The notes: generated by a model not told the origin, from the letters alone. A stretch of DNA of 45,656 nucleotides from Azospirillum sp. B4 (GCF_000333275.1 NZ_BACU01000068.1:1-45656), one strand, 5' to 3'; positions 8,431 through 16,612 are shown, counted from the stretch's first letter. Numbers and translations are program-made.

Positions 8431-9711
8431 TCAGCGTACTGACCGGATCGGCAGCACGAAGAATGACGACAGGAAGACGAAGATGATGGCGGCGATGAAC
8501 AGCACGCTGTAATCGCCGCCGGACAGGCCCAGCAACCAGGCCGACATGACCGGGCTGATGGCCTGCGGGATGTTGATGGCGGTGGTCAGGATGCCCAGGT
8601 CCTTGCCGGTGGACCCGGTGTCCTGGGGCAGCACCTGGGTCATCAGCGCCATGTCCACCGCCGTGAACGCGCCATAGCCCAACCCGACGATACCGGCATA
8701 GAGGTACATCCCCTCCACCGTCGGGGTGATCAGCGGGACCACGCAGGCCGCCGCCATGATGACGGAGGAGAAGAAGACGAAGGGCTTGCGCCGCCCCACC
8801 CTGTCCGACAGGAAGCCGGACACCAAGCCGGAGAACAGCAGCATGACGAAGGTGATGGCGGAGATGTTGCCGATGACGGCGTTGGCCTGGTCCACCGACA
8901 GCTGGATGTAGTCGCGCAGGATGTAGAGCTGGTAGGTCACCACCCCCTGGTATCCCATGTAGATCGTGAAGCGGCCGAGGAAGGCCCAGCCGAAATCGGG
9001 ATACTTGCGCGGATCGATCCAGAAGCCGCGCAGGAAGGCTGCCAGGCTGAAGGGCGCGGGCCTCAGATGCGCCGACGACGCCTCGCGGTTCAGGAAGACG
9101 AAGGCGACGCAACAGGCGGCAACCGCCGCCGCGAACACCAGGTAGCCCAGCACCAGCTGGCCGGCCAGCTGTCCCGCCACGATGATGCCCACCGTGCCGC
9201 CGGCCGTCATGCCCGCCCCGATGAAGCCGGAGGCCGTCCCCCGGTTGGCCGGCGCGAAGCGGTCGGCCACCACGGTGGACAGCGGCCCCTGCATGGCGTT
9301 GTAGGCGATGGCCGCCATGACCCACAGCACCGTGATGGACCATAGGGACGTCACCAGCGACACGCCGAACAGGCACATCGAACCGATGAGCGAGGCCAGG
9401 GCGATCCACGGCGACCGCCGACCCCAGCGCGACCGGGTGCTGTCGGACAGGGCGCCGGCGATGGGGGTGGTCAGCGTCGAGAAGATGGAGGTGATGGACA
9501 TGACGATGGCGAGGTTCGCCGCCTTCGCCGCCGGGTCCAGCGCCGCCACCTGGTTGGGCAGCAGCACCGAGATGACCCCGTTGTACAGGGCCAGCAGCAC
9601 GAAGAAATTGACCAGCAGCGACCAGAGCAGGACCCAACGCCGCCGCCCCGTGACATGTTGGCTGGCCGCCGGGGCGGAGGAAAGGGGGACGTCCATGGGA
9701 ATGTCGCTCAT
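8431..9711 (-). CDS. MFS transporter (sugar or glycoside uptake)
   Basis: 426 residues with about twelve hydrophobic segments, the normal MFS size. The cytoplasmic loop motif between helices 2 and 3 is visible as GALSDSTRSRWGRRSPW, and its second-half counterpart as GFLSDRVGRRKPF. It starts at ATG 9711, 81 bases after the lactonase gene, and is followed after 53 bases by the secreted beta-helix protein. The likely order of action is beta-helix protein releasing a sugar, then this transporter importing it across the inner membrane for the dehydrogenase, lactonase and dehydratase. Resemblance to GPH-type or generic sugar MFS proteins cannot be decided by eye. Substrate L-fucose is inferred from the operon only. 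Confidence 0.9.
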   Translation of the reverse strand: MSDIPMDVPLSSAPAASQHVTGRRRWVLLWSLLVNFFVLLALYNGVISVLLPNQVAALDPAAKAANLAIVMSITSIFSTLTTPIAGALSDSTRSRWGRRSPWIALASLIGSMCLFGVSLVTSLWSITVLWVMAAIAYNAMQGPLSTVVADRFAPANRGTASGFIGAGMTAGGTVGIIVAGQLAGQLVLGYLVFAAAVAACCVAFVFLNREASSAHLRPAPFSLAAFLRGFWIDPRKYPDFGWAFLGRFTIYMGYQGVVTYQLYILRDYIQLSVDQANAVIGNISAITFVMLLFSGLVSGFLSDRVGRRKPFVFFSSVIMAAACVVPLITPTVEGMYLYAGIVGLGYGAFTAVDMALMTQVLPQDTGSTGKDLGILTTAINIPQAISPVMSAWLLGLSGGDYSVLFIAAIIFVFLSSFFVLPIRSVR

Positions 9712-9792
9712 CTTTGGTTGATCTCTCCCTGACTGCCGTCATGACGGGCCCTCTTGGGTGGGGCCGCTGTCGATCTGTCGCTTATCGATGTG

Positions 9793-10653
9793 TCATCCGC
9801 CGCCCAGCCGGTAGACACGCCGGGCCACCTGGTGGCACACGGCGTCCCGATCCGCCTGGGTCCAGCCGGCGGCGATGTCCTGGAACACCGCCAGCCACGC
9901 CGGGTAGCCCCCGGCCAGGTCCACCACCGGCCAGTCGCCGCCGAACAGGCAGCGCCCGGCGCCAAAGCAGGCCAGGGCGTGGTCCACGTAGGGCCGCACC
10001 TCTTCCGCCCGCCAGCCGTCCCATCGCGCCTGGGTGGTCAGGCCGGAGATTTTGCAGGCCAGGTTGGGAAAGCGCGCCAGCCGGGCCAGGGCGTCGGCCC
10101 AGCCGTCGGCCCGGATGTCGCCGCCATGGGTGGCGATGTCGGGCTTGCCCAGGTGGTCCAGCACGGTGACGGCGTCCGGCACCGCCGTGTACAGATGGTC
10201 CAGCGCCCGGGCCACATCCCGCAGCTGTGGCGCGCGGGCGCAGATGTCCAGGCTGAACCCCGCCGTCGCCGCCCGCACCATGCCGTCCAGGTGATCAGGG
10301 TCGGTGACGAAGGCCAGCGGTTCGTTCTGCACCGACCGGCGCACGCCGCACACCAGCGGCCGCGTGGCCAGGGCGTCGAGCGCCGCCTGCGCCCCCGCCC
10401 CCCGTTCCAGGGGCGCGTATGCCACGATGCCGCCCACCGGCACGCGGTCCGCCAGGCCCGCGACCCAGTCCACCTCATCCAGCGCCCGGGCCGGATCGCA
10501 GTCCGCCTGCACGAACACCGCCTGCTCGACGGGCAACCCCAGCGCCGCCCATTCCAGCGGCGTGTGCGCCCCCGCGATGGGCGGGACATGGGACAGCCAG
10601 TCGTAGCGCAAGCGCGCCGGGTCCCAGAGGTGGAGGTGGGCGTCGATCAGCAT
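9793..10653 (-). CDS. Amidohydrolase 2 family lactonase (L-fuconolactonase-like)
   Basis: 286 residues from ATG 10653; a longer in-frame version would run back through the dehydratase stop and is rejected. This is a TIM-barrel amidohydrolase: DAHLHLWD gives the HxH pair (His6, His8), DHLGKPDI gives His167, and FGGDWPV gives Asp240. This residue set is typical of the COG3618 sugar-lactone hydrolases, including L-fuconolactonase and L-rhamnonolactonase. It would open the lactone made by the aldo/keto reductase encoded at 13528. The gene starts four bases after the enolase-family gene stops, so the two are co-transcribed. The fuconolactone substrate is inferred from the neighbours. Confidence 0.9.
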   Translation of the reverse strand: MLIDAHLHLWDPARLRYDWLSHVPPIAGAHTPLEWAALGLPVEQAVFVQADCDPARALDEVDWVAGLADRVPVGGIVAYAPLERGAGAQAALDALATRPLVCGVRRSVQNEPLAFVTDPDHLDGMVRAATAGFSLDICARAPQLRDVARALDHLYTAVPDAVTVLDHLGKPDIATHGGDIRADGWADALARLARFPNLACKISGLTTQARWDGWRAEEVRPYVDHALACFGAGRCLFGGDWPVVDLAGGYPAWLAVFQDIAAGWTQADRDAVCHQVARRVYRLGGG

Positions 10654-10657
10654 GGGC

Positions 10658-11800
10658 TCAGCCAGCCCGCGCCAGGCGGACCTGCGGCGGTGCGGCACCC
10701 AGGTCGGCGCGGTCCAGGATGGCCGGCCGGCGCCAGACGCGCCGCGCCTCCTCGCTCAGCACCAGGCCGTGGCCCGGCACCTCCCGGCCGTGAATGTAGC
10801 CGTCTTCCATGCGATAGCTCTCCTCCACCAGATGATCGAAGTTCTGGTAGGAATATTCCAGCCACTCGACCTCCGGCAGCGCCAAGGCCATGTTGACGCC
10901 GATCTCGAGGAAGGAGTTGCCCAGCGTCACCGGTACCACCTTCTCCGCCGCCAGCCAGCCGATGCGCATGACGTCGGTGACATGGCCGTGGACGTTCAGC
11001 ATGTCGGCCCCGCCCGCCTCGATCAGCGCGCGCTTGCCCGACACGTCCAGGTATTCGCCGCTGTTGATCAGGGTGTGGCCGGCCGTCTGGCGCAGCAGGC
11101 GCAGGCCGTCGAAATCGTTGCGCTGGATGGGATCCTCCAGCCAGAAGATCTCATGCCCCGCCTTGCGCATCAGGTCCAGGTTCAGGATGGTCTGCTTGGG
11201 CGACCAGGCCTCGTTGGCGTCCACCATCACGGTGGCACCGGCACCGACCGCCTGCTTCAGCAGGTCCAGGCGGTGGATGTCGCGCTCGATCTCCGGATGG
11301 CCCACCTTGATCTTGAAGGCGGTGAAGCCATCGGACGCGGCACGGGCGAAAAGGGTCTGAAAATCCCCATCTTCGAGGTGGAAATCCAGGCCGGAGGCGT
11401 AGGCCCGCACCTTCTGCTTGCGGGCCCCCAGCAGCCGCCACAGCGGCAGGCCCACCGACTTGGCGAACAGGTCCCAGACGGCCTGCTGCAAGGCCTCCTC
11501 GAACGGCAGGGTGTAGCGCCGGGCGGTGCCGCCGCGTGGCCGGGTCACCCGGTGGGCCAGGGCGCCGGACTGCTGCCCCTCCACCCCGGGCCACACCTCC
11601 GACTGGAAGACGCGGATGATCTCCGCCTCCGCCGGCAGGGGGAAGAACAGCGACTGGATGAATCCCAGGCCCGCCGAGCCATCGGAACCGACCAGTTCCA
11701 GGGCTGCGACATGAACGTCATCGGCACGGACTTGGCTATCCCCGATGACCCGATCTCGGGCAAACTGGAATCGTGTGATGCGGAAGTCGACGATCTGCAT
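10658..11800 (-). CDS. Enolase superfamily acid-sugar dehydratase (mandelate racemase-like)
   Basis: 380 residues from ATG 11800; a GTG at 11806 would add two residues and has somewhat better ribosome-binding spacing. The KxK motif (Lys163, Lys165 in AFKIKVG) and the three metal ligands (Asp194 in VMVDANEAW, Glu222 in WLEDPI, Glu249 in INSGEY) are intact. By my alignment, the two places where mandelate-racemase-type enzymes usually carry Asp and His read as His271 (NVHGHVTD) and Asn295 (TLGNSFLEIG). It should dehydrate a sugar acid to a 2-keto-3-deoxy acid; L-fuconate fits the pathway. At 380 residues it is shorter than the 430-440-residue classical L-fuconate dehydratases, so it may be a different subgroup. 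First gene of the leftward operon. Confidence 0.88.
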   Translation of the reverse strand: MQIVDFRITRFQFARDRVIGDSQVRADDVHVAALELVGSDGSAGLGFIQSLFFPLPAEAEIIRVFQSEVWPGVEGQQSGALAHRVTRPRGGTARRYTLPFEEALQQAVWDLFAKSVGLPLWRLLGARKQKVRAYASGLDFHLEDGDFQTLFARAASDGFTAFKIKVGHPEIERDIHRLDLLKQAVGAGATVMVDANEAWSPKQTILNLDLMRKAGHEIFWLEDPIQRNDFDGLRLLRQTAGHTLINSGEYLDVSGKRALIEAGGADMLNVHGHVTDVMRIGWLAAEKVVPVTLGNSFLEIGVNMALALPEVEWLEYSYQNFDHLVEESYRMEDGYIHGREVPGHGLVLSEEARRVWRRPAILDRADLGAAPPQVRLARAG

Positions 11801-11820
11801 TTTCACCGCTACACTCTATT

Positions 11821-11845
11821 CAGATATCGATATCTGAAATATCAG
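11821..11845. promoter_or_regulatory. Operator cluster (site B) between the dehydratase operon and the GntR gene
   Basis: The 53-60-base divergent control region contains the perfect 16-bp palindrome CAGATATCGATATCTG (11821-11836), overlapped by ATATCTGAAATAT (11830-11842), which fits the ATATCTNANATAT consensus also seen at sites A and C. Overlapping copies suggest cooperative binding and autoregulation by the adjacent FCD-type regulator. A clear -35/-10 pair could not be assigned here. Confidence 0.7.
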
Positions 11846-11859
11846 GACATGGATTAGAT

Positions 11860-12570
11860 ATGGCAGCGGCACGCAAAAAGCAAGCGGCAAACGCGGCGGT
11901 CGAGGAGTCCGGCAGCGCCCCGGAGGGCAAGCGCCTGAGCGAGATCGCCTACAGCGCCATCCTGGAGGGACTGTTCGCCCGCAAGGTGCCGGCCGGCGCC
12001 TTCGTGTCGCAGAACGACCTGGTGCAGCTGCTGGGCATCCCGGTGCAGCCGCTGCGCGACGCGCTGCGCGTGCTGGAGGCGGAGGGGGTGCTGACCATCC
12101 ATCCCCGCTCCGGCATCCAGTTCCTGAAGCCCGACTTCGAATTCGCCCGTTCGACCTATCAGTTCCGCTCCATCATAGAGCGCGCGGCCGCCCGCACCTA
12201 CGCCGAAACCGGCGACGCGGCGGAGATCGCGGCCCTGCTGGCCGACCACCGGGCGCTGATCGCCGCCATAGAGAAGGACGGCCTGACCGCCGCCCTGACC
12301 CAGACGCTGGAGGGGCTGGAGCAGCGCTTCCATGGCGCCATGATCGCCTGCCTGCGCAACCCGCTGATCGAGACGACGGCCCGCCGGCTGAAGAACTATG
12401 TCACCCTGATCCGGCTGGAACGGCTGATCACCCAGCCGCTGGCCCTGCGCACCCTGAATGAGCATATCGAGGTGCTGCAGGCCTGCACCGACCGGGATGG
12501 CGACCGGGCGGAGGCGGCGCTGACCGTGCACTTCCAGGCGGCCTTGCAACGCATCCTGGGCATGTTCTAA
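11860..12570 (+). CDS. GntR family (FCD subfamily) transcriptional regulator of the deoxy-sugar regulon
   Basis: 236 residues. A winged-helix region (about residues 26-90, with LSEIAYSAILEGLFARKVPAGAFVSQNDLVQLLGI and LRDALRVLEAEGVL) precedes an all-helical FCD ligand-binding domain. The GntR-type pattern of a promoter-proximal helix followed by the effector domain is clear. It sits in the middle of the regulon, diverging from the dehydratase operon and preceding the hydrolase/dehydrogenase genes. Three copies of one near-palindrome lie at its own promoter region, at the promoter of the next gene and at the mutarotase promoter, and two overlap the -10, so it is predicted to be a repressor relieved by a pathway intermediate. 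The effector identity is unknown. Confidence 0.9.
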   Translation: MAAARKKQAANAAVEESGSAPEGKRLSEIAYSAILEGLFARKVPAGAFVSQNDLVQLLGIPVQPLRDALRVLEAEGVLTIHPRSGIQFLKPDFEFARSTYQFRSIIERAAARTYAETGDAAEIAALLADHRALIAAIEKDGLTAALTQTLEGLEQRFHGAMIACLRNPLIETTARRLKNYVTLIRLERLITQPLALRTLNEHIEVLQACTDRDGDRAEAALTVHFQAALQRILGMF

Positions 12571-12588
12571 GTCGGAGTCCCGGCATCG

Positions 12589-12618
12589 TTGACATATGAC
12601 ATCGCATATCTAATATAT
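12589..12618 (+). promoter_or_regulatory. Sigma-70 promoter with operator (site C) upstream of the FAH hydrolase operon
   Basis: TTGACA at 12589-12594 and TAATAT at 12611-12616 are separated by 16 bases. ATATCTAATATAT (12606-12618) covers the -10 and matches the operator consensus of sites A and B. The layout predicts direct repression of the downstream genes starting at 12657. Confidence 0.72.
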
Positions 12619-12656
12619 CAGTTGCGACTCAACCGTCTCAACCGAATGGATACGTG

Positions 12657-13526
12657 ATGAAACTGGCCCGTTACGGCGCCCCCGGCCACGAACGCCCCGC
12701 CCTGCTGGATGCCCAGGGCACCCCGCGCGACCTGACCGGCATCGTCGACGACATCGCCGGCGAGGTGCTGACCAGCGCCGGCCTGGCGCGGCTGGCGGCC
12801 CTCGACCCGGCCACGCTGCCCGCCCTGCCGCCGGGACAGCGCATCGGGCCGGCCGTGGGACGCGTGGGCAAGATGATCTGCGTGGGCCTGAACTTCCGCG
12901 ACCATGCCGCGGAATCCAACCTGCCCCTGCCCAGCCAACCCATCCTCTTCATGAAGGCCACCACGGCCATCTGCGGCCCCAACGACGACGTCGTCATCCC
13001 CTACGGCTCGGTAAAGACGGATTGGGAGGTGGAGCTGGGCGTGGTCATCGGCGACACCGCCCGCCACGTGCCGCTGGACAAGGCGCTGGACCACGTCGCC
13101 GGCTATGTCCTGATCAACGACCTGTCGGAACGGGAATTCCAGCTGGAGCATGGCGGCCAGTGGGTGAAGGGCAAGAGCTGCGACACCTTCGGCCCCATCG
13201 GCCCCTTCCTGGTGACCAAGGACGAAATCCCGGACCCGCAGGCCCTGGGCATGTGGCTGACGGTCAACGGCCGCCGCTACCAGAACGGCACCTCGGCGGA
13301 GATGGTGTTCGGCGTCGCCCACCTGGTCAGCTACATCAGCCGCTACATGACCCTGATGCCGGGCGACATCATCAGCACGGGCACGCCCGCCGGCGTGGGC
13401 CTGGGCCAGACCCCGCCCACCTACCTCAAGCCCGGCGACGTGATCGAGCTGGGCATCGACGGCCTGGGCACCCAGCGCCAGCGGACGGTGGCCTGGAGCC
13501 CAATGGCCCAAAACGCGGTGGAATAG
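12657..13526 (+). CDS. FAH family 2,4-diketo-3-deoxy-L-fuconate hydrolase-like protein
   Basis: 289 residues from ATG 12657; GTG at 12654 would add one residue. Fumarylacetoacetase-fold hydrolase: VGRVGKMICVGLNFRDHA marks the domain start, and the metal ligands Glu124 and Glu126 (DWEVELG) and Asp155 (INDLSERE) are visible. The end of the fold is MPGDIISTGTPAGVGLG. The size and the GLNFRDHAAE segment match enzymes that cleave 2,4-diketo-3-deoxy-L-fuconate to pyruvate and L-lactate. The neighbouring lldD, which would burn the L-lactate, strongly supports that role. The gene begins the rightward catabolic operon, two bases before the next start codon's gene. The enzyme call is partly by context. 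Confidence 0.9.
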   Translation: MKLARYGAPGHERPALLDAQGTPRDLTGIVDDIAGEVLTSAGLARLAALDPATLPALPPGQRIGPAVGRVGKMICVGLNFRDHAAESNLPLPSQPILFMKATTAICGPNDDVVIPYGSVKTDWEVELGVVIGDTARHVPLDKALDHVAGYVLINDLSEREFQLEHGGQWVKGKSCDTFGPIGPFLVTKDEIPDPQALGMWLTVNGRRYQNGTSAEMVFGVAHLVSYISRYMTLMPGDIISTGTPAGVGLGQTPPTYLKPGDVIELGIDGLGTQRQRTVAWSPMAQNAVE

Positions 13527-13527
13527 C

Positions 13528-14535
13528 ATGGCGCTGGACCCATCATCACTGGGCGCGCTCGGCTTCGGGGCCGCGCCCATCGGCAACCTCTACCGCGCCA
13601 TGCCGGAGGAGAACGCCGAGGCCACCGTCCGGTCGGCCCTGGGCGCCGGCATCCGCTACCTGGACACGGCCCCGCACTATGGCTTCGGCCTGTCGGAGAA
13701 GCGCCTGGGCCGCTACCTGCCGGCCCTGGACCCGCATGAAAGGCTGATCATCTCCACCAAGGTCGGCCGGCGGCTGGACCCGGTGCCCGACGCCGACCTG
13801 ACCCAGGCGCGCCAGGGCTTCGTCACCCCGGAACCGTTCGAGAGCCGCTTCGACTATTCCTACGACGCGGTCATGCGCTCCTATGAGGCCAGCCGGCAGA
13901 GGCTGGGGCGGGAGCGCATCGACATCCTCTATGTCCACGATATTGGCCGCTACGCCCAGGGCGACCGCCATGCGGAGACGTTCCGGCAGTTCATGGCAGG
14001 CGGCTACCGCGCGCTGCGGGAGCTGCGCGACGGCGGCGCGGTGGGGGCCATCGGCCTGGGCGTGAACGAATGGGAGGTGTGCGTCGAGGCGCTGGCCCAC
14101 GGCGATTACGACCTGATGCTGCTGGCCGGCTGCTACACCCTGCTGGACCAGTCGCCCCTGGACGTGTTCCTGCCGCTGTGCGCGCGGCGGGGCGTCAGCA
14201 TCGTCATCGGCGGCCCCTACAACTCCGGCATCCTGGCCACCGGGGTGAAGGGCCCGGGCCCCGTCCACTATCAATACCAGCCGGCCCCACCCGACATCGT
14301 GGCCCGTGTGGCGGCCATCGAGGCGATGTGCGACGCCCACGGCGTGCCCCTGGCGGCGGCGGCCTTGCAATTCCCCCTGGCCCATGGCCAGGTGGCCTCC
14401 GTCATCCCGGGCATGAACAGCCCCGGCCAAGTGGAGCGGGCCACCAGCCTGGTACGCCACCCCATCCCCGCCGCCCTGTGGGCGGAGCTGAAGCACCAGG
14501 GCCTGCTGCGCGCCGACGCGCCTATCCCTGCCTAA
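13528..14535 (+). CDS. Aldo/keto reductase, probable L-fucose (aldose) 1-dehydrogenase
   Basis: 335 residues of the aldo/keto reductase barrel, close to D-threo-aldose/pyridoxal-4-dehydrogenase type enzymes that oxidise L-fucose at C1 to the lactone with NAD(P). The catalytic tetrad is present: Asp46 and Tyr51 (YLDTAPHYGFG), Lys78 (IISTKVGR) and His137 (LYVHDIGR). The NAD(P) end of the barrel has ASVIPGMNSPGQVE. ATG 13528 directly follows the previous stop. It supplies the first pathway step; the product lactone goes to the amidohydrolase encoded at 9793. Substrate choice is inferred from family and context. Confidence 0.9.
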   Translation: MALDPSSLGALGFGAAPIGNLYRAMPEENAEATVRSALGAGIRYLDTAPHYGFGLSEKRLGRYLPALDPHERLIISTKVGRRLDPVPDADLTQARQGFVTPEPFESRFDYSYDAVMRSYEASRQRLGRERIDILYVHDIGRYAQGDRHAETFRQFMAGGYRALRELRDGGAVGAIGLGVNEWEVCVEALAHGDYDLMLLAGCYTLLDQSPLDVFLPLCARRGVSIVIGGPYNSGILATGVKGPGPVHYQYQPAPPDIVARVAAIEAMCDAHGVPLAAAALQFPLAHGQVASVIPGMNSPGQVERATSLVRHPIPAALWAELKHQGLLRADAPIPA

Positions 14536-14554
14536 AACCAAAGGAAACGCCACC

Positions 14555-15286
14555 ATGGGACGCCTAGAAGGCAAGACCGCCATCGTCACCGCCGCCGGCC
14601 AGGGCATCGGCCGATCCAGTGCGGAGCTGTTCGCGCGCGAGGGCGCGCGGGTCATCGCGCTGGACATCAACCCGGACACGCTGGCCAGCATGACCGGCGT
14701 TGAGACCCGCACCCTGAACCTGCTGGACGGTGCCGCCATCCAGGCGCTGGCCGGGGACATCGGCGGCATCGACGTGCTGTTCAACTGCGCCGGCTACGTC
14801 CACGCCGGCACGCTGGCCACGACGGCGGAGAAGGACCTGGACTTCTCCTACGACCTGAACGTCAAGGCGGCCTTCCGCATGATCCAGGCCTTCCTGCCGG
14901 GCATGATCGCGCGCGGCGGCGGGTCCATCGTCAACATGTCGTCGGTTGCGGGGTCCGTGCTGGGTGTGGCCAACCGCTTCGCCTATGGCGTGACCAAGGC
15001 CGCCGTCATCGGCCTGACCAAGTCGGTGGCCGTGGACTTCGTGGGCCAGAACATCCGGTGCAACGCCATCTGCCCCGGCACGGTGCAGTCGCCCTCGCTG
15101 GATGAGCGCCTGGCCGCCACGGGCGACGCCGACGCCGCCCGCGCCGCCTTCGTCGCCCGCCAGCCCATGGGCCGCATCGGCCGGCCGGAGGAGATCGCGG
15201 AACTGGCCCTCTATCTCGCCTCCGACCTTTCCTCCTACACTACCGGCACGATCAACGTCATCGACGGCGGCTGGTCGAACGCCTGA
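14555..15286 (+). CDS. SDR, probable 2-keto-3-deoxy-L-fuconate dehydrogenase
   Basis: 243 residues of a classical NAD-dependent SDR. Motifs: TAAGQGIG (12-19), FNCAGYVHAG around residue 80, Ser129/130 (NMSS) and the YGVTK Tyr144/Lys148 pair. CNAICPGTVQSPSLDERL near residue 170 is the stretch shared with 2-keto-3-deoxy-L-fuconate dehydrogenases and the related human BDH2 type. It would oxidise the dehydratase product to 2,4-diketo-3-deoxy-L-fuconate for the FAH hydrolase. ATG 14555 has AAGGAAA upstream and lies 20 bases after the aldo/keto reductase gene. No defects are seen. Confidence 0.92.
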   Translation: MGRLEGKTAIVTAAGQGIGRSSAELFAREGARVIALDINPDTLASMTGVETRTLNLLDGAAIQALAGDIGGIDVLFNCAGYVHAGTLATTAEKDLDFSYDLNVKAAFRMIQAFLPGMIARGGGSIVNMSSVAGSVLGVANRFAYGVTKAAVIGLTKSVAVDFVGQNIRCNAICPGTVQSPSLDERLAATGDADAARAAFVARQPMGRIGRPEEIAELALYLASDLSSYTTGTINVIDGGWSNA

Positions 15287-15308
15287 CGGCCGCGCCACCG
15301 TTAGATAC

Positions 15309-15335
15309 CAGTGGCATGAGGTTTTCATGCCACTG
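15309..15335 (+). terminator. 11-bp perfect stem-loop after the SDR gene
   Basis: CAGTGGCATGA (15309-15319) pairs with TCATGCCACTG (15325-15335) around the loop GGTTT. It starts 23 bases after the SDR stop and has no trailing T-run, so it may be a weak terminator, an mRNA-stabilising hairpin or a protein-binding site rather than a classic terminator. lldD follows on the same strand. Confidence 0.5.
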
Positions 15336-15336
15336 T

Positions 15337-15425
15337 AGGACGCGACCGCGTCCGCCGGAGATTTCCGGGAAACGCAGTGGACTGGAAATCGAGGAAGCCA
15401 AGCCAGCGGATGCTGGCGCCCGGCG
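15337..15425 (-). repeat. Interspersed three-hairpin element, copy R1
   Basis: Read on the minus strand it matches R2 (23608-23714) and R3 (27127-27222). Its hairpins are GCCAGC-ATCC-GCTGGC (15417-15402), a GATTTCC/GGAAATC stem enclosing 17 bases (15390-15360), and GGACGC-GGTC-GCGTCC (15353-15338). Loop sequences ATCC and GGTC are conserved with R3 while stem bases differ in pairs. It sits in the SDR-lldD gap, antisense to those genes. Confidence 0.75.
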
Positions 15426-15437
15426 ATTGAGGGGCGG

Positions 15438-15461
15438 CCTTTGATCGGTCACGATCAAAGG
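15438..15461 (+). promoter_or_regulatory. 10-bp perfect palindromic hairpin just upstream of lldD
   Basis: CCTTTGATCG (15438-15447) and CGATCAAAGG (15452-15461) flank GTCA. It ends 20 bases before the lldD ATG and 9 bases before its GGAG ribosome-binding site. It could be an operator for a lactate-responsive regulator or an RNA hairpin affecting lldD translation. Which one cannot be told from sequence. Confidence 0.5.
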
Positions 15462-15481
15462 GCAAGCATGGAGACTCCCGC

Positions 15482-16612
15482 ATGATCATTTCCTCCCCGC
15501 GTGATTTCCGGGAGGCGGCCCGGCGCCGCCTTCCCCGCTTCCTGTTCGACTATGCCGAGGGCGGCGCGGGGACGGAGCAGACGATGCGCCGCAACGTCGA
15601 CGACCTGGCCGACCTGGCGCTGCGCCAGCGCGTGCTGAAGAACGTGGCCGACATCACGCTGGGCACCCGCCTGTTCGGGCAGGACCTCGCCATGCCCGTG
15701 GCCCTGGGGCCGGTTGGCATCGCCGGCATGTTCCGCCGCCGGGGGGAGGTGCAGGCGGCGCGGGCGGCCAACCGGGCGGGCCTGCCCTTCTGCCTGTCCA
15801 CCGTCTCCATCTGCTCATTGGCGGAGGTGGCGGCCGGCACCGACGGGCCGCTGTGGTTCCAGCTCTACGTCATCCGCGACCGCGGCTTCATGCGCGAGCT
15901 GCTGGCCAACGCCAGGACGCTGGGGGCCAAGGCCCTGGTGTTCACGGTGGACATGCCGGTGCCCGGCACCCGCTACCGCGACGCCCATTCCGGCATGTCC
16001 GGCCCCAACGCCCCCCTGCGCCGCATGCTGCAGGCCATGGGCAAGCCAGCCTGGGCCTGGGACGTGGGCCTCCACGGGCGCCCCCACCGGCTGGGCAACC
16101 TGGAACCGGTGTTGGGCGACAAGAGCGGCCTGAACGACTACATGGGCTGGCTGGGGTCCAACTTCGACCCGTCCATCTGCTGGCAGGACCTGGAGTGGAT
16201 CCGCCAGGGCTGGGACGGCCCCCTGATCATCAAGGGCATCCTGGACCCCGACGACGCCCGGGCCGCCGCCGACATCGGCGCCGACGGCATCGTCGTCTCC
16301 AACCACGGCGGCCGGCAGCTGGACGGCGTGCTGTCCTCCGCCAAGGCCCTGCCCGCCATCGCCGACGCGGTGGGCGACCGCCTGACCGTGCTGGCCGACG
16401 GCGGCGTCCGCTCCGGCCTGGACGTGGTGCGCATGCTGGCCCTGGGCGCCAAGGGCGTGCTTCTGGGCCGCGCCTGGCTCTACGCCATGGCCGCGCGCGG
16501 CGAGGCCGGCGTCACCCAGCTGCTGGAGATCTACGCCAAGGAAATGAAGGTCGCCATGGCGCTGACCGGCGTGCGCACCATCCAGGAGATTGATCGGTCG
16601 ATCTTGGCGTGA
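15482..16612 (+). CDS. lldD: L-lactate dehydrogenase (FMN, quinone-linked)
   Basis: 376 residues, very close to E. coli LldD along its whole length. Recognisable blocks are [84 protein letters not shown], and [16 protein letters not shown] with the catalytic His275. It oxidises L-lactate to pyruvate at the membrane and passes electrons to quinone. Its place at the end of the fucose-type operon makes sense, because cleavage of 2,4-diketo-3-deoxy-L-fuconate gives pyruvate plus L-lactate. ATG 15482 follows GGAG by seven bases. The 195-base gap to the SDR, with hairpins, may allow separate regulation. Confidence 0.96.
   Translation: MIISSPRDFREAARRRLPRFLFDYAEGGAGTEQTMRRNVDDLADLALRQRVLKNVADITLGTRLFGQDLAMPVALGPVGIAGMFRRRGEVQAARAANRAGLPFCLSTVSICSLAEVAAGTDGPLWFQLYVIRDRGFMRELLANARTLGAKALVFTVDMPVPGTRYRDAHSGMSGPNAPLRRMLQAMGKPAWAWDVGLHGRPHRLGNLEPVLGDKSGLNDYMGWLGSNFDPSICWQDLEWIRQGWDGPLIIKGILDPDDARAAADIGADGIVVSNHGGRQLDGVLSSAKALPAIADAVGDRLTVLADGGVRSGLDVVRMLALGAKGVLLGRAWLYAMAARGEAGVTQLLEIYAKEMKVAMALTGVRTIQEIDRSILA

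Noticed and set aside
6275..9742. A single 1155-residue protein covering the beta-helix gene and the MFS gene
   Set aside because: The upstream 455 codons lie within the MFS gene in another frame and have no domain. The internal ATG at 8377 gives a clean signal peptide and is the natural start.
9793..10698. A longer start for the lactonase at 10698
   Set aside because: It would overlap the end of the dehydratase gene. ATG 10653 begins MLIDAHLHLWD, the expected N-terminus of the family.
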